Position numbers and translations under genes: made by a program | Assembly: GCF_000006565.2 (NCBI RefSeq) | Contig: NC_031478.1 | Span: 1,533,874-1,597,873 of the forward strand | Origin: Toxoplasma gondii ME49 | Taxonomy: Eukaryota; Apicomplexa; Conoidasida; Eucoccidiorida; Sarcocystidae | Length of the DNA: 64,000 nt | Reading direction: 5' to 3' | Shown here: positions 32,501 through 44,312 of the stretch, in pieces | Layout of the letters: every line of letters starts with the position of its first letter | Numbering within the stretch: the stretch's first letter is position 1 | Notes under the pieces: generated by a model | Databases searched by the model: none | The model's input: the letters and a program-made list of their open reading frames with translations, nothing else | Told to the model about the DNA's origin: nothing

Positions 32501-35500
32501 CAGAGAAAGCGAAAAGGGAAAGTGTTTGTGTGGGAGGAACAGAGGCCTTGGGAACGCAAGTGTAAGGAAAAGCGCAGCGACTCGGACGCCAGAGAGATGA
32601 ATAAGATGGAGACCGGGACGCGAAAGGAAAAATCAAGGAGGAAGGAGCTAACCGAGTTCGAGGGCACATGCAGGCGAGTGCATTTGCGATTCGTCCTCTC
32701 TGGGAGGTCTTTGTTTACCGGATCCAAGTTCTCTCGTATTTTTCACGACCATCATGTTAAGGGCATTAAGCACAGTGGCAACGAAAGATTTGTGGAAACC
32801 CAGCATCTGTAGACACGGTGTACAAACACCATGTTCACTTTGGTAGGCTCCTCCCTGGAGAAGGACCGGCGGGAGAAAAGGGTCATGAAAAAAAGAACGA
32901 AGGAGACACGAAGAGACGACAAAACGAAGCGAGGTCCGGGCACAAGGTCGAGGCGGGCGGACTGAGAAGGAACACGGCGAGAGCGAAAGCAAACGACGGA
33001 GAGAGCAACCAGGAAAAGTTGAGACTGAGGCGACAGATAGAAGCAAAAAGCACTCATGCAAGCGAGTAAAGACATCTTACGCTAGAATACAAGATGCAAA
33101 CAGGGAGACAGGAAAGCACAAGACTTACTTCTGGGTATTGATGGGGCGTGAAGAAGAGGAGATCGATCGGTGCAGGCATGAACGGATCGTCAACGTCGGA
33201 GACAAACACCGCCTGAAAGCACATAGAAAGGCGTTTTTGCCAGTAAATACGTCTGAGTCTTCTTCGCTTCCCGTGACACAAGGAAGCTGGACTGCTGGGG
33301 CATCGCGTTCCTATAACAAGCGTGCTCCTCTTTTTTCCTGTCCCCACTATCATTCTTCTGTCGACCATGGACTGTCATTAACACCGCACCGCATCGTTGT
33401 CCTCTGAGACCTAGTCGCCTCCAGGTAATGGAGGCGCCCAAGACGGACTGTCGAGAGGAGCTTGGTAATGACGATAACACCCCAGAAACACTTTTTCACG
33501 TGACAAGCGTAAGTTAGACAGAGGGTCTCAAATCCTAGTGCCCGTCTTGGTCCACATTTGACGCTTCTTCACATAACAGCAGACGGGTAACGGCAGGCAA
33601 AACAAAGGTGAAGACCTCAGCTGGTTTGACCTCAAACATCTGCGTGTCCACCTCAGGGTTTTCGGCTTCGTGTCAAGGGGCATCGCAGATCTTGTTCTGG
33701 AAACGTAACCGAACCTGGATCTTTTCAGGCGTGACTTCTGTTTGGGCATCTGTCTCTTGTGCTTCGCTCCAACTCCCGGCGTGTCCACCTTGCGTCTGAG
33801 CGTCGCCTTCTGAGTGTCTCTTTGCTGTTCCTCCGTGGCCGGGGCCTGGGTCACCACCATCGGCTCCACCAGCGCCCCCGACGCCGCGTCTACGGAGGGG
33901 GCGCTTTCTCGGGAAGAAGATTAGACGATCCGAGTAGAGGACAAGGGCGATTTGGGTGCGGAGAGTCCCCTGAGTCGTTCGCAGGAGTTCTGCAATCGCA
34001 TGCAAGCAGCTGTTGGCCAGATTGGACCTCACAGCCGCCATGGAGACATCGACGACGAAGACAACGCAGGGGAATCGTTGAAGCAGTTTGGTTTCTGCTT
34101 CTTCTTCTCGAGCGCGTCGCTGACTCGGGGAGAACGCGAGAGGCACTTCCTGCGACCCGTACAGCCCCGCCCCCGGGGCAGCCTGTGAATCTGCAGGCTC
34201 TGGAGTCTCTGCTGAGGCGGCTGGTGTCTGCGAGCGGGTCGAAGAGTGGGGGTCCGCGGCCACAGTGTTTCCCGCCTTTCTGCGAGCTTCGAATTTCGCT
34301 TCAAACCCAGGAGGCGCCACGAAGTCGACACTGCCCTTCCACAGTTCGTTTCTCTCGATTCCCTGCGGTCTGGCCTTTCGGCGCGTGTCCCCGTTTCTGT
34401 CCTCGTATCCGGGGCGACCGTCGCCGTGCATCTGCGAGCGGTACAGGTGCAGGGCTTCCATATAGTACTCGGGGAGCAAGAAGTGGTGATCGCAGAGGTT
34501 GCAGACGCACTCGTTGCCGCCTGCGGCCCAGGCCATAAACGGGTTGATGTACGCCCGACACCGTGGACACCGGACGGGCCCCTCGGAGGTGTTCTTGCCT
34601 GCTTTCGCGGCCTTCCGGCCCTCGGAGCCGCCTCCATCGACCGCGCCCCCGGATCTGTTCTTCGCGCTCAAGTGATGCGTGAACAGCGGCGACGTCTCGG
34701 TCAAATCAACCACAGGAATGGGCTCCTCGCACGGGCCTTTCTGCGCAAACGGCTGCACGAGGATCCCAAAGAAAAGCGACGAGAGAGACAGCGTATGGGA
34801 GAAGGCTGGGACGTGGTTCAGCGTGCAGCGGACGTAGCGGCACGAGCAACTTCCGCGGTCGAGCACTGTATAGACACTGCACGGGTTTGGCGGGAGGTTG
34901 TACTTGTCCGACTCGAAGACGCGGCCGCCCTCCTGAGTCACCGTCTCGCTCCGGCCCTCGGGACGCGGCACTTGACAAGGGTCGATCCGCGAATTCACCG
35001 GCCGAGTCAGCGTCGACATGCGCGGAGGAGGGCTTGAAGCGTCGCCCGAAGCTGCGTTTTCCGTCCCACCTGGCTGTGCGGTACCTGGACACGCCGACGA
35101 CGCCGGCGACGAAACGCTCTGCTGCGACCCGCCTCGCGAGGCCAGCTCAAAAGTCGAAGGTGACGGCGAAGACGCGGACGGCTCGGGAGATGGTCTCCGG
35201 CGTGAACTGGTGGAAATGGAAGCAGACACCGGTTGAATCGGTGCCGCTTTCTGGAGCTGCTGCCGCTCTTGTGAAGGTCCAGACGGATACCCTTGACCCA
35301 CTTCGCCTATCGAGTTTTGCCCAGACTGAGACGAACCACAGGATCCCCCAGCCACTCCTACGTACCCTCCGTCGTTCCTTTGATAACCGTAGTTCCCCTC
35401 AGCCTGCGCATAGTTCGGCGCAACTGTGGCAGTTCGATACTCGTTGGGGACCGCCTCGCCTCCAACCGACTGCCCCCGAGCCGCTCCTGTCTGTGACTGC

Positions 35501-36618
35501 CCCTGCGCTGCCAAGAGAGACGCATCCGGCGACCACCTCTGGCCTGATAGGTCGTCTGTCGAACCCGAGCTCTGCTGAATCGCCATCCCTTCAAGCGGAG
35601 GCGCTTGCCGTTCCGGACGCTCAGAGCCAACAGATCCAGACGGTTGCTCCTGAGACACCCGAGCAGCTTCACCTCCACGCCCTGGATGGTGCGATGTATG
35701 CACCCCCTGTTGCGGAGGCACAGCATGCACACCCGGTTGCGGAGGCACGAACGCGTCCTGCATCATGGAGCTGCTCCGTACACTTGGTTCGCCTCCGGAG
35801 GCAGGAACTGCGCCTTCTGAGGGCGGCCGTGTGTACCTGTCGTTTTCGACAGGATTTGACACGCTGCGGCCAGTTGAGGCGAAACTCTGTGCCTGCACGC
35901 CTCCGTATGCCGGCTGCTCGGAGTGCCTTCGGAACTCAAGGGGCGGCGCAACAAACGCCGCAGCTTTCGTTTCTCTCCCGACCCCAGTGTCTCCGACACT
36001 CTGTTCTCCCTTCCGGACTCTCTGGTGGCCTTCGAAGACGGGACCCGGCGCGCGATGCGCTGCATCGGACAAAGACTGTTGCTCGTGCACTGGTTGCCCA
36101 GGTGTCGATACACTCTCTGCAGGCAGAAGCGGCGGATTCGCCGCGTCTTTGTATGGGTCTGACGGGTAGTTTGGAGCTGTCGGATTCGGGAATTGACTGG
36201 TTGTCGGATGTGGGAAGTGACCGCGGTCGCTGCTCCCTTGAATTGAATCTGGCTGGGAATACGCTACCACAGGAGTCGTCTCAGTCGCGAAAGCAGACAC
36301 AGGATTCCCTGGAAACAGGGAAGCGGACAAAGCGGGCGCAGCGCCAGAATAGGAGGCAGAAGGAAAGTACTGTTGGGGCACGGAGACAAGCGACTGAGAG
36401 GGCGGTTGTTGATACCAGTTCACGGGAGCTTGCTCGTTAGAATTGCAATACGGCGGTTGAGAAGGCGAAGCCCCTGCACGAAACTCGAGAGCCGGAATCT
36501 GAGAGACAGCGGCCGGCGAGGTCCCGTACTGTTGCACCTGCTGCTGTGGTGGAGAGCCGGCCTGCATGTCGCCGTTGCAGGCAGGGGCAGGGTAATGGTG
36601 TGGATACGACTGCTGCAT
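26577..36618 (-). CDS. SEC24: COPII coat subunit SEC24
   Basis: SEC24 is the cargo-binding subunit of the COPII coat at ER exit sites and pairs with SEC23. Fifteen exons in order: 36618-33715, 33212-33129, 32420-32255, 31651-31575, 31188-31019, 30611-30396, 30301-30118, 30023-29887, 29588-29552, 29240-29151, 28708-28547, 28087-27929, 27748-27670, 27352-27271, 26700-26577. The sum divides by three: 1556 residues. The first ~600 residues are Gln/Pro/Ser-rich. Then CSCRYVRCTLN, zinc finger at ~683-720 (CPRCRAYINPF, CNLC), trunk (VVFVVDVSMAAV ~856; VFVSDVDDPFMPAP), beta-sandwich (RRYLRVHTLSMPV), helical part (SAGQLILPDSLKLLP), gelsolin-like module (GVFLCDVGTALFLYVGQ) and the C-terminal EDAIAGEGCYVDFLCGLH. 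It is longer than the usual ~1000 residues because of the N-terminus. The donor after exon 9 is not a clear GT (see findings). Confidence 0.95.
30871..30917. repeat. CA/TA-rich microsatellite in a SEC24 intron
   Basis: A run of ACAC followed by imperfect TACATA/TATG units lies in the intron between SEC24 exons 5 and 6. Confidence 0.8.
31429..31474. repeat. (TA)n microsatellite in a SEC24 intron
   Basis: Imperfect TA repeats interrupted by TGTA and CGCA lie in the intron between SEC24 exons 4 and 5. Confidence 0.85.
32421..33010 (-). repeat. purine-rich (+) / pyrimidine-rich (-) low-complexity tract in a SEC24 intron
   Basis: The plus strand is dominated by GA-rich words (GAGAGGAAAAG, AAGGAGGAAG, GAAAAAAAG), so the sense strand of the SEC24 intron 33128-32421 is pyrimidine-rich. 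It produces long but meaningless frames on both strands. Confidence 0.7.
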
Positions 36619-38315
36619 TTTTCTAGAAACGCCGCGCTTGACTGTCGAATTGAAGGCGGAATGTACACCTCTCTTTTAGCCTCTTCCCTGCTTGTCTGGG
36701 CCGGGGACCCAGAGATCTCACGCAGGGGTTACCTCTTTTAAGTGTCTGTACAGCGGGTCCGAGACGAAGTAGGTTGACGACGCGGAAAAGGACAGAGAAA
36801 CGCTTGCAGGAAACAGAAAGGAAGTTCACAAACGTCAGTCACAGGGCTTTTTTACCGAACTCCTTCTTCAGGGTTACACGCGACTGGGCAAAGAATCGGC
36901 ACTGTCGAAAAAACTGGAACCGACTCACTACCCTGTACCTGACACAGTGCAAAAACGCACACTGAGAACAAGAAACATAACTCCGACTCGTGACTGCTGC
37001 CGAGGACGTCGTGACTTTCAGTCGGTCCGGATGTATCCACGGACCATCTGTTGACCACAGAGAATAGATTAAGGCAAAAAAGCGACGACCGAGAGGGAAA
37101 ACGACAACCTAGAACAGATGCGAACGAAGATGGAGATGTTACATCACTAGTTTCGACCCCAAGGCTCACGATTTCGGCTCCTCCAGGCGAAGAGCTTCAG
37201 ACAGAAGCGCATGTGACACGAATCTAAGAGGCTGCATGTGGTACTCCAAACGGAAGGATCAGTATCAACCGTGCGGAATTCCTGAGCCGCTTGTCATGCC
37301 AACACAAGATTCGTAGTGGGTCTTTACCCACTGAGGACATCCGAGTGGTATAGGCCTCTCGATTACAGGAGTCGAATACAACGCGTATGCAAAACCAATT
37401 CAGAGTCTCACCTCGAGACACAGCAAGCAGCAAAAGTGGTGTGACGACCGAAAACGGTTCGTTTGAAGGACGAAGACAACAAAAAGAAGAGAGTTTACGG
37501 CGCCCAGGCTGGAGATAAAGAAGCAAAAACTCGCCTCGCGTCTCCACCGAGAGTGTTCATCACCGAGCGCCGTAGAAATCACAGACAGGCTGCAGCCGCA
37601 AGCCGGTGTAGTGGCAAGAGCATAGCTTAGCGAGGCTGGAGAATTGTTGCACAAACAGTAACCGACGCCTTGTCAAACCGGGAGACAGTTTGGGGAAAGG
37701 AAACGAGCAGAGACTGGTACAGAGTTCAGCTCTGTTAATTCTGATGCGAGTACGAATGGAGTAGAGAAGTGGATTACATTACTGGTGTCACACAAACGCA
37801 CGCTTGTCACAGCTCAGTACATCTCGCTGAATCAATCGGGTCTAGTTCATTTCTCTCTGTCTACTCTCTGGTCTTTTTACCAGTAACGAATCCGATAGTT
37901 TTGTAGGGGTAACAACGGAAAGCGGTGCAGATAATCCGATTTTCTCGCCCTTCGCCGGTGCGAGCGAACCAAACACACCTCTTGTCTGACAGTACGCACG
38001 AAGATCTCGCACAGCGTTTTCGCTTGTGAAGCGGAAACGGTTTCTAGTCCAGGGAAAGGCAGAGACACATCAGAGACCAGAGAGACCAAAAGGAGAGAAG
38101 AAAACGCTACAGATGGAGATCGAGCGTCCGTGGCTCGGTGGCCGCAAGGTTGGTGCACAGCAACAAGAAAACCTTAATCGATGTCGCCCTAGTGACTTTT
38201 TCCCGCGGGGTGCATGCACTAGTGTTACATAGATGCGTGCTCGAGTGCCAGCGGCGTCCGAACCGCGTTCGCTGGATGAAAATTGTTCACACTAGTAAAC
38301 ATACAGCATCCGACA
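36619..38315. other. divergent intergenic region between SEC24 and the 38.3-kb gene
   Basis: SEC24 starts leftward at 36618 and the next gene starts rightward at 38316, so this 1.7 kb should hold both promoters and 5' UTRs. No frame with a domain was found. A TGCATGCA element lies near the right end. Confidence 0.6.
38211..38218. promoter_or_regulatory. TGCATGCA palindrome, possible AP2-factor site
   Basis: TGCATGC is a known promoter-enriched motif in Apicomplexa and is bound by some ApiAP2 factors. Here it lies about 100 bases upstream of the ATG at 38316, directly after a GC-rich stretch. An 8-base motif can occur by chance, and similar GCATGC strings occur elsewhere in the window. Confidence 0.35.
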
Positions 38316-39177
38316 ATGAGTGACCTTCTCGAGAAACAGCTCAGACGGAAAGCTGCGAAAACTCGCTCCGTCGCAGGGCTGTCGAGGGGTTTTGCTAAAA
38401 GTGGAAGGCAAAGGGCGACGTCAACGGGAACCGGAACACACGAACCAGGAACCCTTCTGTGTTGTCCAGATGCCTAAGGCCAAAGAACCATGGTTGCCGA
38501 AGGTGGCGGCACTGCTAATAGGAGGATGGAAGTGCGGTACACACTCGTCAGTAGGAGTGTTGGGGTTCTTGCGGGCATCTGTCTTGTCCATAACCAGTGG
38601 CCTTCGTATGTGCGTGAGTGTTTTTGGGTTAAGAAATTCTCAGACACACAAAAAGAACTCTGTCTGTCGTGAGCCGCCAAGACACTCTGCTGACCGTTTA
38701 TATTGTTGTTTGTCCCAGGGGGACAATAACGCGGAATGTGGACGTTAATGATGAGAGACACGTTGAGACCCTTTTTGACTTCAAAATGATGGTGTCGAGC
38801 CTGTCTCATCGCGACGACAACCCTGCCACTGTGATTGATACCCGGGGGTATCTCTTCAGCTAAACTGTCTATAGCAGCATGCACTGCTTCTGGCACCAAT
38901 TTCTGCGTCATAAATGTTCCAGAATCAGCTGATCCCAGCTAGTGATTGACCCGTAATAGAGGTGGGGCAGGCTTGTTACTGCGTGAGTACTCAATCTATC
39001 TGCCATCATCTCTACTGAATGATAGGTAAGTCGAACATGTCTTTGGCCTTGGAAGCTTTGCTCACCCCCCTTCTCAAATCCGTTAGCGGCAGTGTGCATT
39101 TCACCGAAACGCAGGTGCGCACAGTGGGGACACTGGGACGTGGTGCTTCAAGTGTCAGCCTGTTATATAGGAGATGA
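38316..39177 (+). CDS. 5' part of a gene with a kinase-like glycine loop, incomplete model
   Basis: ATG at 38316 opens MSDLLEKQLRRKAAKTRS. Three further exon segments join with matching phases: 38719-38847 (RNVDVNDERHVETLFDFKMM), 38960-39025 (AGLLLREYSIYLPSSLLND) and from 39087, open to 39177. The last has HFTETQVRTVGTLGRGASSV, a pattern like kinase subdomain I (LGxGxSSxV). A later segment at 39473 (KRI...LMVFLEYRDSDAILRIV) could be subdomains II-V. I could not find HRD or DFG motifs nearby, so it is either a divergent or pseudokinase, a kinase with exons I missed, or a false match. The donor of the first exon and the exon after 39177 are unresolved. A minus-strand frame at 38474-38911 competes but lacks splice continuity. 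Confidence 0.45.
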
Positions 39178-40014
39178 CAACACCTGCTACCCTCTGCTCG
39201 AATCTCAGATAGAGATCCTAAACGAATATGTTACATAAGTGCTAACAACCCACAAACACACGATGTTTTGGTGTGCTTAGCAGTGGCATTCCTGTACTCT
39301 GGCAGTTCTAAAGACGCCTAGTCGGACATTTTAGCTGTCGTACCCATGCTTGTGTGTGTTCACTTTTATAAGCTTCAATTCCTTCCAGATACCCCGGTGG
39401 ATTGCATCAGATGCCAGTAGGTGCTTTTCAGCGATGCAGGCATCTCCCTATCACTAATACACGTCATACGGTGACGAAGTATCCAACAGAAAAGAATTGT
39501 GGGAGGAAACATGCTCATGGTATTTCTGGAGTACAGAGACAGTGACGCAATTCTACGCATCGTTGCAAGAGACTTCACAGCGCCGCAGTCTACGCCCTGA
39601 TAACCAGCGAGCGCCGGCGACACATGTAACTTGTCAGGTTCGAGAAAGACAAATGAAAAACGTGGAGCGCCCAACTGCGAGTCTGCAGATACCCTTATTC
39701 CCTCTGATGTCTGCCTATGACACTGGCACCTTTACACGAGGCCTCCACAACCGGCATCTGCGATGTCCGGGTTGCAACGCATCAGAGCCTAGAAGCCTCA
39801 GAGTTATACTCCTGTTCCACCTCAGGAGAAATCCACCTGGTTCACGAACTGGAACGCCCGCCAACACAGTACCCTCGCAATCCATACTTGGATTCAAAGC
39901 GCTTATAAACTGTCAGATTCACCAGTTCAATATATGGAAGACTCACTCGCGGCTGAATCGTTCCACAACATGATGAGCCCAGGCTTCTAATCAGCTTTTC
40001 TCAGTAGCTAAAAA

Positions 40015-42591
40015 ATGTTATGGTGCAACCCAAGTCCATCGCCTGCTTCCACCTGCTTCTTTGGAAGAGGATGTGCCTCGCGCTCTGGAAACCGCTGGGA
40101 TCCGGTATTCACAGTGACTTCTTCGAAGGCCGGTGACCACTTCTTGCGGAGCACCGCACAAGCCCTGCGTGGCTTTGTTGCCGCCACGAGCATATTAAAC
40201 GGCGCTTCGGAAAAACTCTTGGAGCATCAGAAAGACATACGCGGAGAAGTGGAGAAATTTCGTCGGAGGTGCCAAGTTTTTTTCACATGCCCTGCATGCA
40301 TTTTCTCGATGTTCCTGCTACAGGGTGGAGGCATGCACATGTGCCATCGACGCTGTACAGCAGGAGACGACACAACACCAAAGCGAGAAAAACCCAATGT
40401 TTTTCCTTCAGTAAAGAAATTCCTGCATACATACATATTCCGTCATTTGTACTTGTTTGATCTTAGGAAAGAGGAATCGAGGAGGCAAGATGTTTCTCTC
40501 TCGTCTCCTCCGTATGGAGGTGCCACTGCCAAGGTTCACCAAAGATCGCTTCTATCGACGGGTGAGCGTGAGTGCAAGTAGGCTTTGTTTTTATAGTTTT
40601 TTCGTGGCGTCCTCCAGGGGCTGTTTTACATAGGAAATCTGTTGCAAAAACATTATCAGTGGCAGTGGTGCGGTGATACATGGCAGGAAAACACCACCAA
40701 TAATGGCCGTGTTTGCATTGTACTCGAATATGCCTGCGCTCATGTATTCTCCGCTGCCATGCGTGCATGAGAATGCCGAATGCACTTTCCATGCTTTTTA
40801 ACTGTATTTTTGACTCTAAATTATACGGCCAAACGGGGCAACATTCGAGTCGAAGCAAGCTTCAGAAAGTTTGTGTTCTGGCGCCGAACTGTTTATCGAG
40901 CGTCAATGGCGGTGGCTTTCAACATCACATGGAAGCCCGTTGTCGTACCAATGACTTCTACCAGCAATACGTGTGGGGTGTCTTTTCATTTCGTCTGTGG
41001 ACCCCCGAGAGACTTGTCTCGTGGAAAATCTGGGCGTGAAGCGACTTTCCAAGTGCGCCTAGAGGAGCGTGGAGTGCGAAGGCATTCAGCGCTGAACAGG
41101 TTGTTGACCCTCTTACTGATATCGTAGTCCACCCGTAATAAATTTCAAGCCATGTTATGAGCTCTGTTTGTGGAGCTCTGGCTGCGGAGCACCTTGTTAC
41201 AAGCCCCTGGTAGCGAGTGACTTGAGAAAAGTGGCAAAGGTCAGCGGAAGGAGATGCTTCCGATGTCAGGTGTGCCTCCTCTACGAGTTTTTTCCTTAAG
41301 AAAGGGAAGGATGGAACATACGCAAGGCGTAAACTCACTGTCATGTGGAGGCCTGCTGTCAGGCGTGGAGCTGTTGGCATTGCTTCGTCGGTTAGTCAAA
41401 TGTTTTGAGTTCCAGAAGACTTTTGTGTCAAAATTCTCGTGTTGTGCGTATCCCTGTCGTGTCATGTGTTCAGTTCAACATGATGGAGGTGGATCGCGCG
41501 TCGTTCTACTATTGGAACCTCTTCAGCATCGCCGTCACAACACTCCCTCTTGCCTATATGGCAACGGTGAGTTTATCCGTACATGCATATCCGGGGGATG
41601 GCAGTCGTTTCACTGTTTGATACAGCAGTTTTGTTACGAAATGGAAAAGTACCAGTGTATCAGCTTGATTTGTAGAATCCATGCATTTTCTAATTCTTTT
41701 CCGTACCGCTGAACGTTTGTTGTGAGGGTGGGCGGTGTCTGCTGTCTGGACAGCCAGCGAAACCATGAAACGAATGTGCGTCCACGAGTAACGTTTCAGA
41801 CACATTGGTGTGTATGCATCACCCAAGAGAACCGTTCTGTATGACCAAAAGACACGCAGGAAGCTCCAGCGTTCTGTCCACGTTAATCGCAAAAAATGAG
41901 TTTGTGAATCATAACGACTTTTCCGTTAGTGGGTGTTGTACACACGAAATATGGTAACGTTTTAGTGCCAGGCACATACTGTTTGCTCCAAATATACAAA
42001 CAATCATGCCGACGCAAGTGAAAATGCTCATGTGATGAAATCAGTATCACTAGTTGTAACTACTGAGCGGACGCGGAGGTGCTCTGCGTAGTGGCAGCTA
42101 CTCGATCCACGAAGTCTTGTTATGTCCTTTCCATTTCTGACATAGTGCGAAGAACAACCGGGCATCCGTTCTTTGCCCTGCATGTGGTGCCCCAGGTGAA
42201 CTATCGATTTTGCGAAGAATCGGTGATGATCTCGGAGCGAAGCAGGGGTGGCCAGTTGCCTTCGGATGTTGATCGCGGTCTTTTCAACTCGGAGAAGCTT
42301 ACACGATAAACGTCGACTTCGAGGTAGTGAATGGGTCTCTCCGGGTGCTGGAGCAAGACTGGTGTTGTGATGTGCTTTGCATGTGGATTCCAGAACGTCA
42401 GTGATGGGTCGCTAAACTTTCTAGGAGTTTCGTGTAAATATTCTCTTTTTTAGTTACAGGAGCTTAGGTTTGTGTGGCGCGGCACCCGCACATCGCCTTC
42501 GGGGAAGGAGTGGCGACCTACCACGATTTATGGTCGAAGCTGTGTTGACGACGGGTTGTGCTCTGCCGGTGTCATCAGTAACTGCCCATAG
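40015..42591 (+). CDS. small protein with one membrane segment, unrecognised
   Basis: Exons 40015-40261, 40467-40561, 41474-41566, 42115-42195 and 42460-42591 can be joined in frame for ~215 residues; the last four are better supported than the first. A shorter version could start at the ATG at 40490 (MFLSRLLRMEVPLPRF). The middle exon reads FNMMEVDRASFYYWNLFSIA and continues VTTLPLAYMAT, a single hydrophobic helix after a charged stretch. The first exon (TAQALRGFVAATSILNGASE and on to EKF) looks helical, possibly coiled coil. The C-terminal exon is Cys/Arg-containing and ends AGVISNCP. A helix followed by one membrane span suits a small organelle or SNARE-like protein, but no family signature was recognised. 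It could belong to the same gene as the segment starting at 38316. Confidence 0.4.
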
Positions 42592-44312
42592 TTCTACCGT
42601 GAGAACCCCGTCGTCTTCCCGGTGCAGCATATGATTATTGGCTGCCCTGTGTGTACGGTCGTTCCGTGTGACGTATCATGTGCAACCATCCACCATTTCC
42701 CGGCGTTCGAAAACTGCTTCCACCCGGGCAGCCCAGGAATAATTAAGCTATTCTATGCCGTACCAGAATTTGTCACAACCGGCCACAAATGCCAGAATGA
42801 GGCACATACATTCAGGCCTACGAATTATATATCAGGGGTACCCAGGACACGACAACAGACATAAAAATGGTTTACCACTGCGTCGTACATCCGCGAGCGC
42901 GATGTGCCACTGCAGGTGAAACATCGTCGACGGATACACAAACCAGAGTTCCTGGCAACTGTTCGTTCCCGCTCTATCGAGGAGTGAATTCGAGTTGCCT
43001 GCAAACAACTTGGGATCATGCCGTTTGAAATACCGACAAGCCACCTAGAATCAGCAAACATCTGTTAGGAGGCAGGGGCAATTGTGCAGGTGGCTCTTGC
43101 GTTTCCACCTCTTTGTGAGCGATACACGCGTTCATTTTCAGCGTTCAGAGATGAAATAGACCGAGGCCGCTATGTAGTCCACCTGCACTCAGTGGGTAAG
43201 GATTTAAACAGCGCACGACCACATCCGAGTCACGCGGCTAGCCACCGGCGGGATTTCATGCAGCTAAGAACCGTCTGTTAACTGATCTAAGAAGAAAAAG
43301 TGCAGGTTCGTGTCGCTTGACCCATACGTGTCTATTTGAATAAGAGTCTTTTGTATGGTCAACGACCCGGCGCGATATGTACTTGTAACTGTGCCCCTCT
43401 GAAACATATTGGTGAGATGCCTAGGTCACTTTCTCGCACTCCCAAACACCACGACAACGCGTGTATACCCGCTGCGGCGCGCGCGCAGGATGCTTCCCTA
43501 TGACACGAAGTGAGGTACCAGTTGAGTTGCCTCATTTTGGGTTCGTCCCTAAAGAGAAACAGCGTCGTTTGAGATATCGTGTTCACTTTATCCTCAAGCG
43601 TGGAAACAATATTACTAAGTGTATCGTGGAAGGCAATGGAGGCTCGACCTTGCTTCTGCTGTACTGGCTCACCGAAGAGCTCACCTCTCTTCACAGATAC
43701 TGCATAGCTATTTTTGTGTACCGCAGTGTCACACCAAAAAGAGGGAGAAACTGCACGCGGATATTGGGCAGCCTTCGCGTGTCCGAAAAAAGTTCGTGCC
43801 GATTAGGGACACTTTGTGTGGCGGTGGAGGAAAATTGAAGAATCTTTTCAGAGACAACAAACACTGCAAAGTGTAGGTTGAGGACCGTTTCGTTGACTCT
43901 CAACGGCCGACACCGCGTGTCCTCTTACTCTGGCAGAAAGGTCCATGCGTTTCTGACAGAAGGCACCGTCACGAGAAAAGATAGTTATGAGCAAACACAC
44001 CGGTGATGTCATGGTTATGCACTGCAACGACGGGCACGAGAATGTAGCTTGTTTCAGAGAGACTCGACCGAGGAAACTCGTACGAAGATTGTTGGGGCTC
44101 AGCACCGGTGCTGCTCCCCCTCCTGTTGGGTACTGCCTGCAGTATCTGTGATTAGTTCCGCACCGAGGTGAGCAGATGTCACAGTTTGATGGCTGAGGAA
44201 CCACAGACATCAGATACATGAGACGCAACATCTCCAACGTCGTTATGGAACGCAGCAGACACCGTCGTCTCGAAGACCTATGTTGCTGTCCTATGTTTGA
44301 CGATGGAGCTCA
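42592..44312. other. stretch without a supportable gene
   Basis: 3' flanks of the neighbouring genes. Several frames of 65-130 codons occur (for example 43461-43838 on + and 43848-44237 on -) without domains or a consistent splice chain. Confidence 0.45.

Noticed and set aside
33540..33720. In-frame TGA at the end of the large SEC24 frame, possible nonsense mutation
   Set aside because: A CAG|GTTCGG donor at 33715 joins in phase 0 to the exon encoding VFVSDVDDPF; the TGA is intronic.
35018..36440. Long plus-strand frames (up to 517 codons, 34887-36440) over SEC24 exon 1
   Set aside because: They are antisense shadows caused by the GC-rich codon use of the SEC24 N-terminus; no domain or signal.
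38474..38911. 145-codon minus-strand frame with a faint DnaJ C-terminal look (EEIPPGINHSG)
   Set aside because: No J domain or zinc finger follows in the expected order, and the plus strand has three phase-matched exons here.
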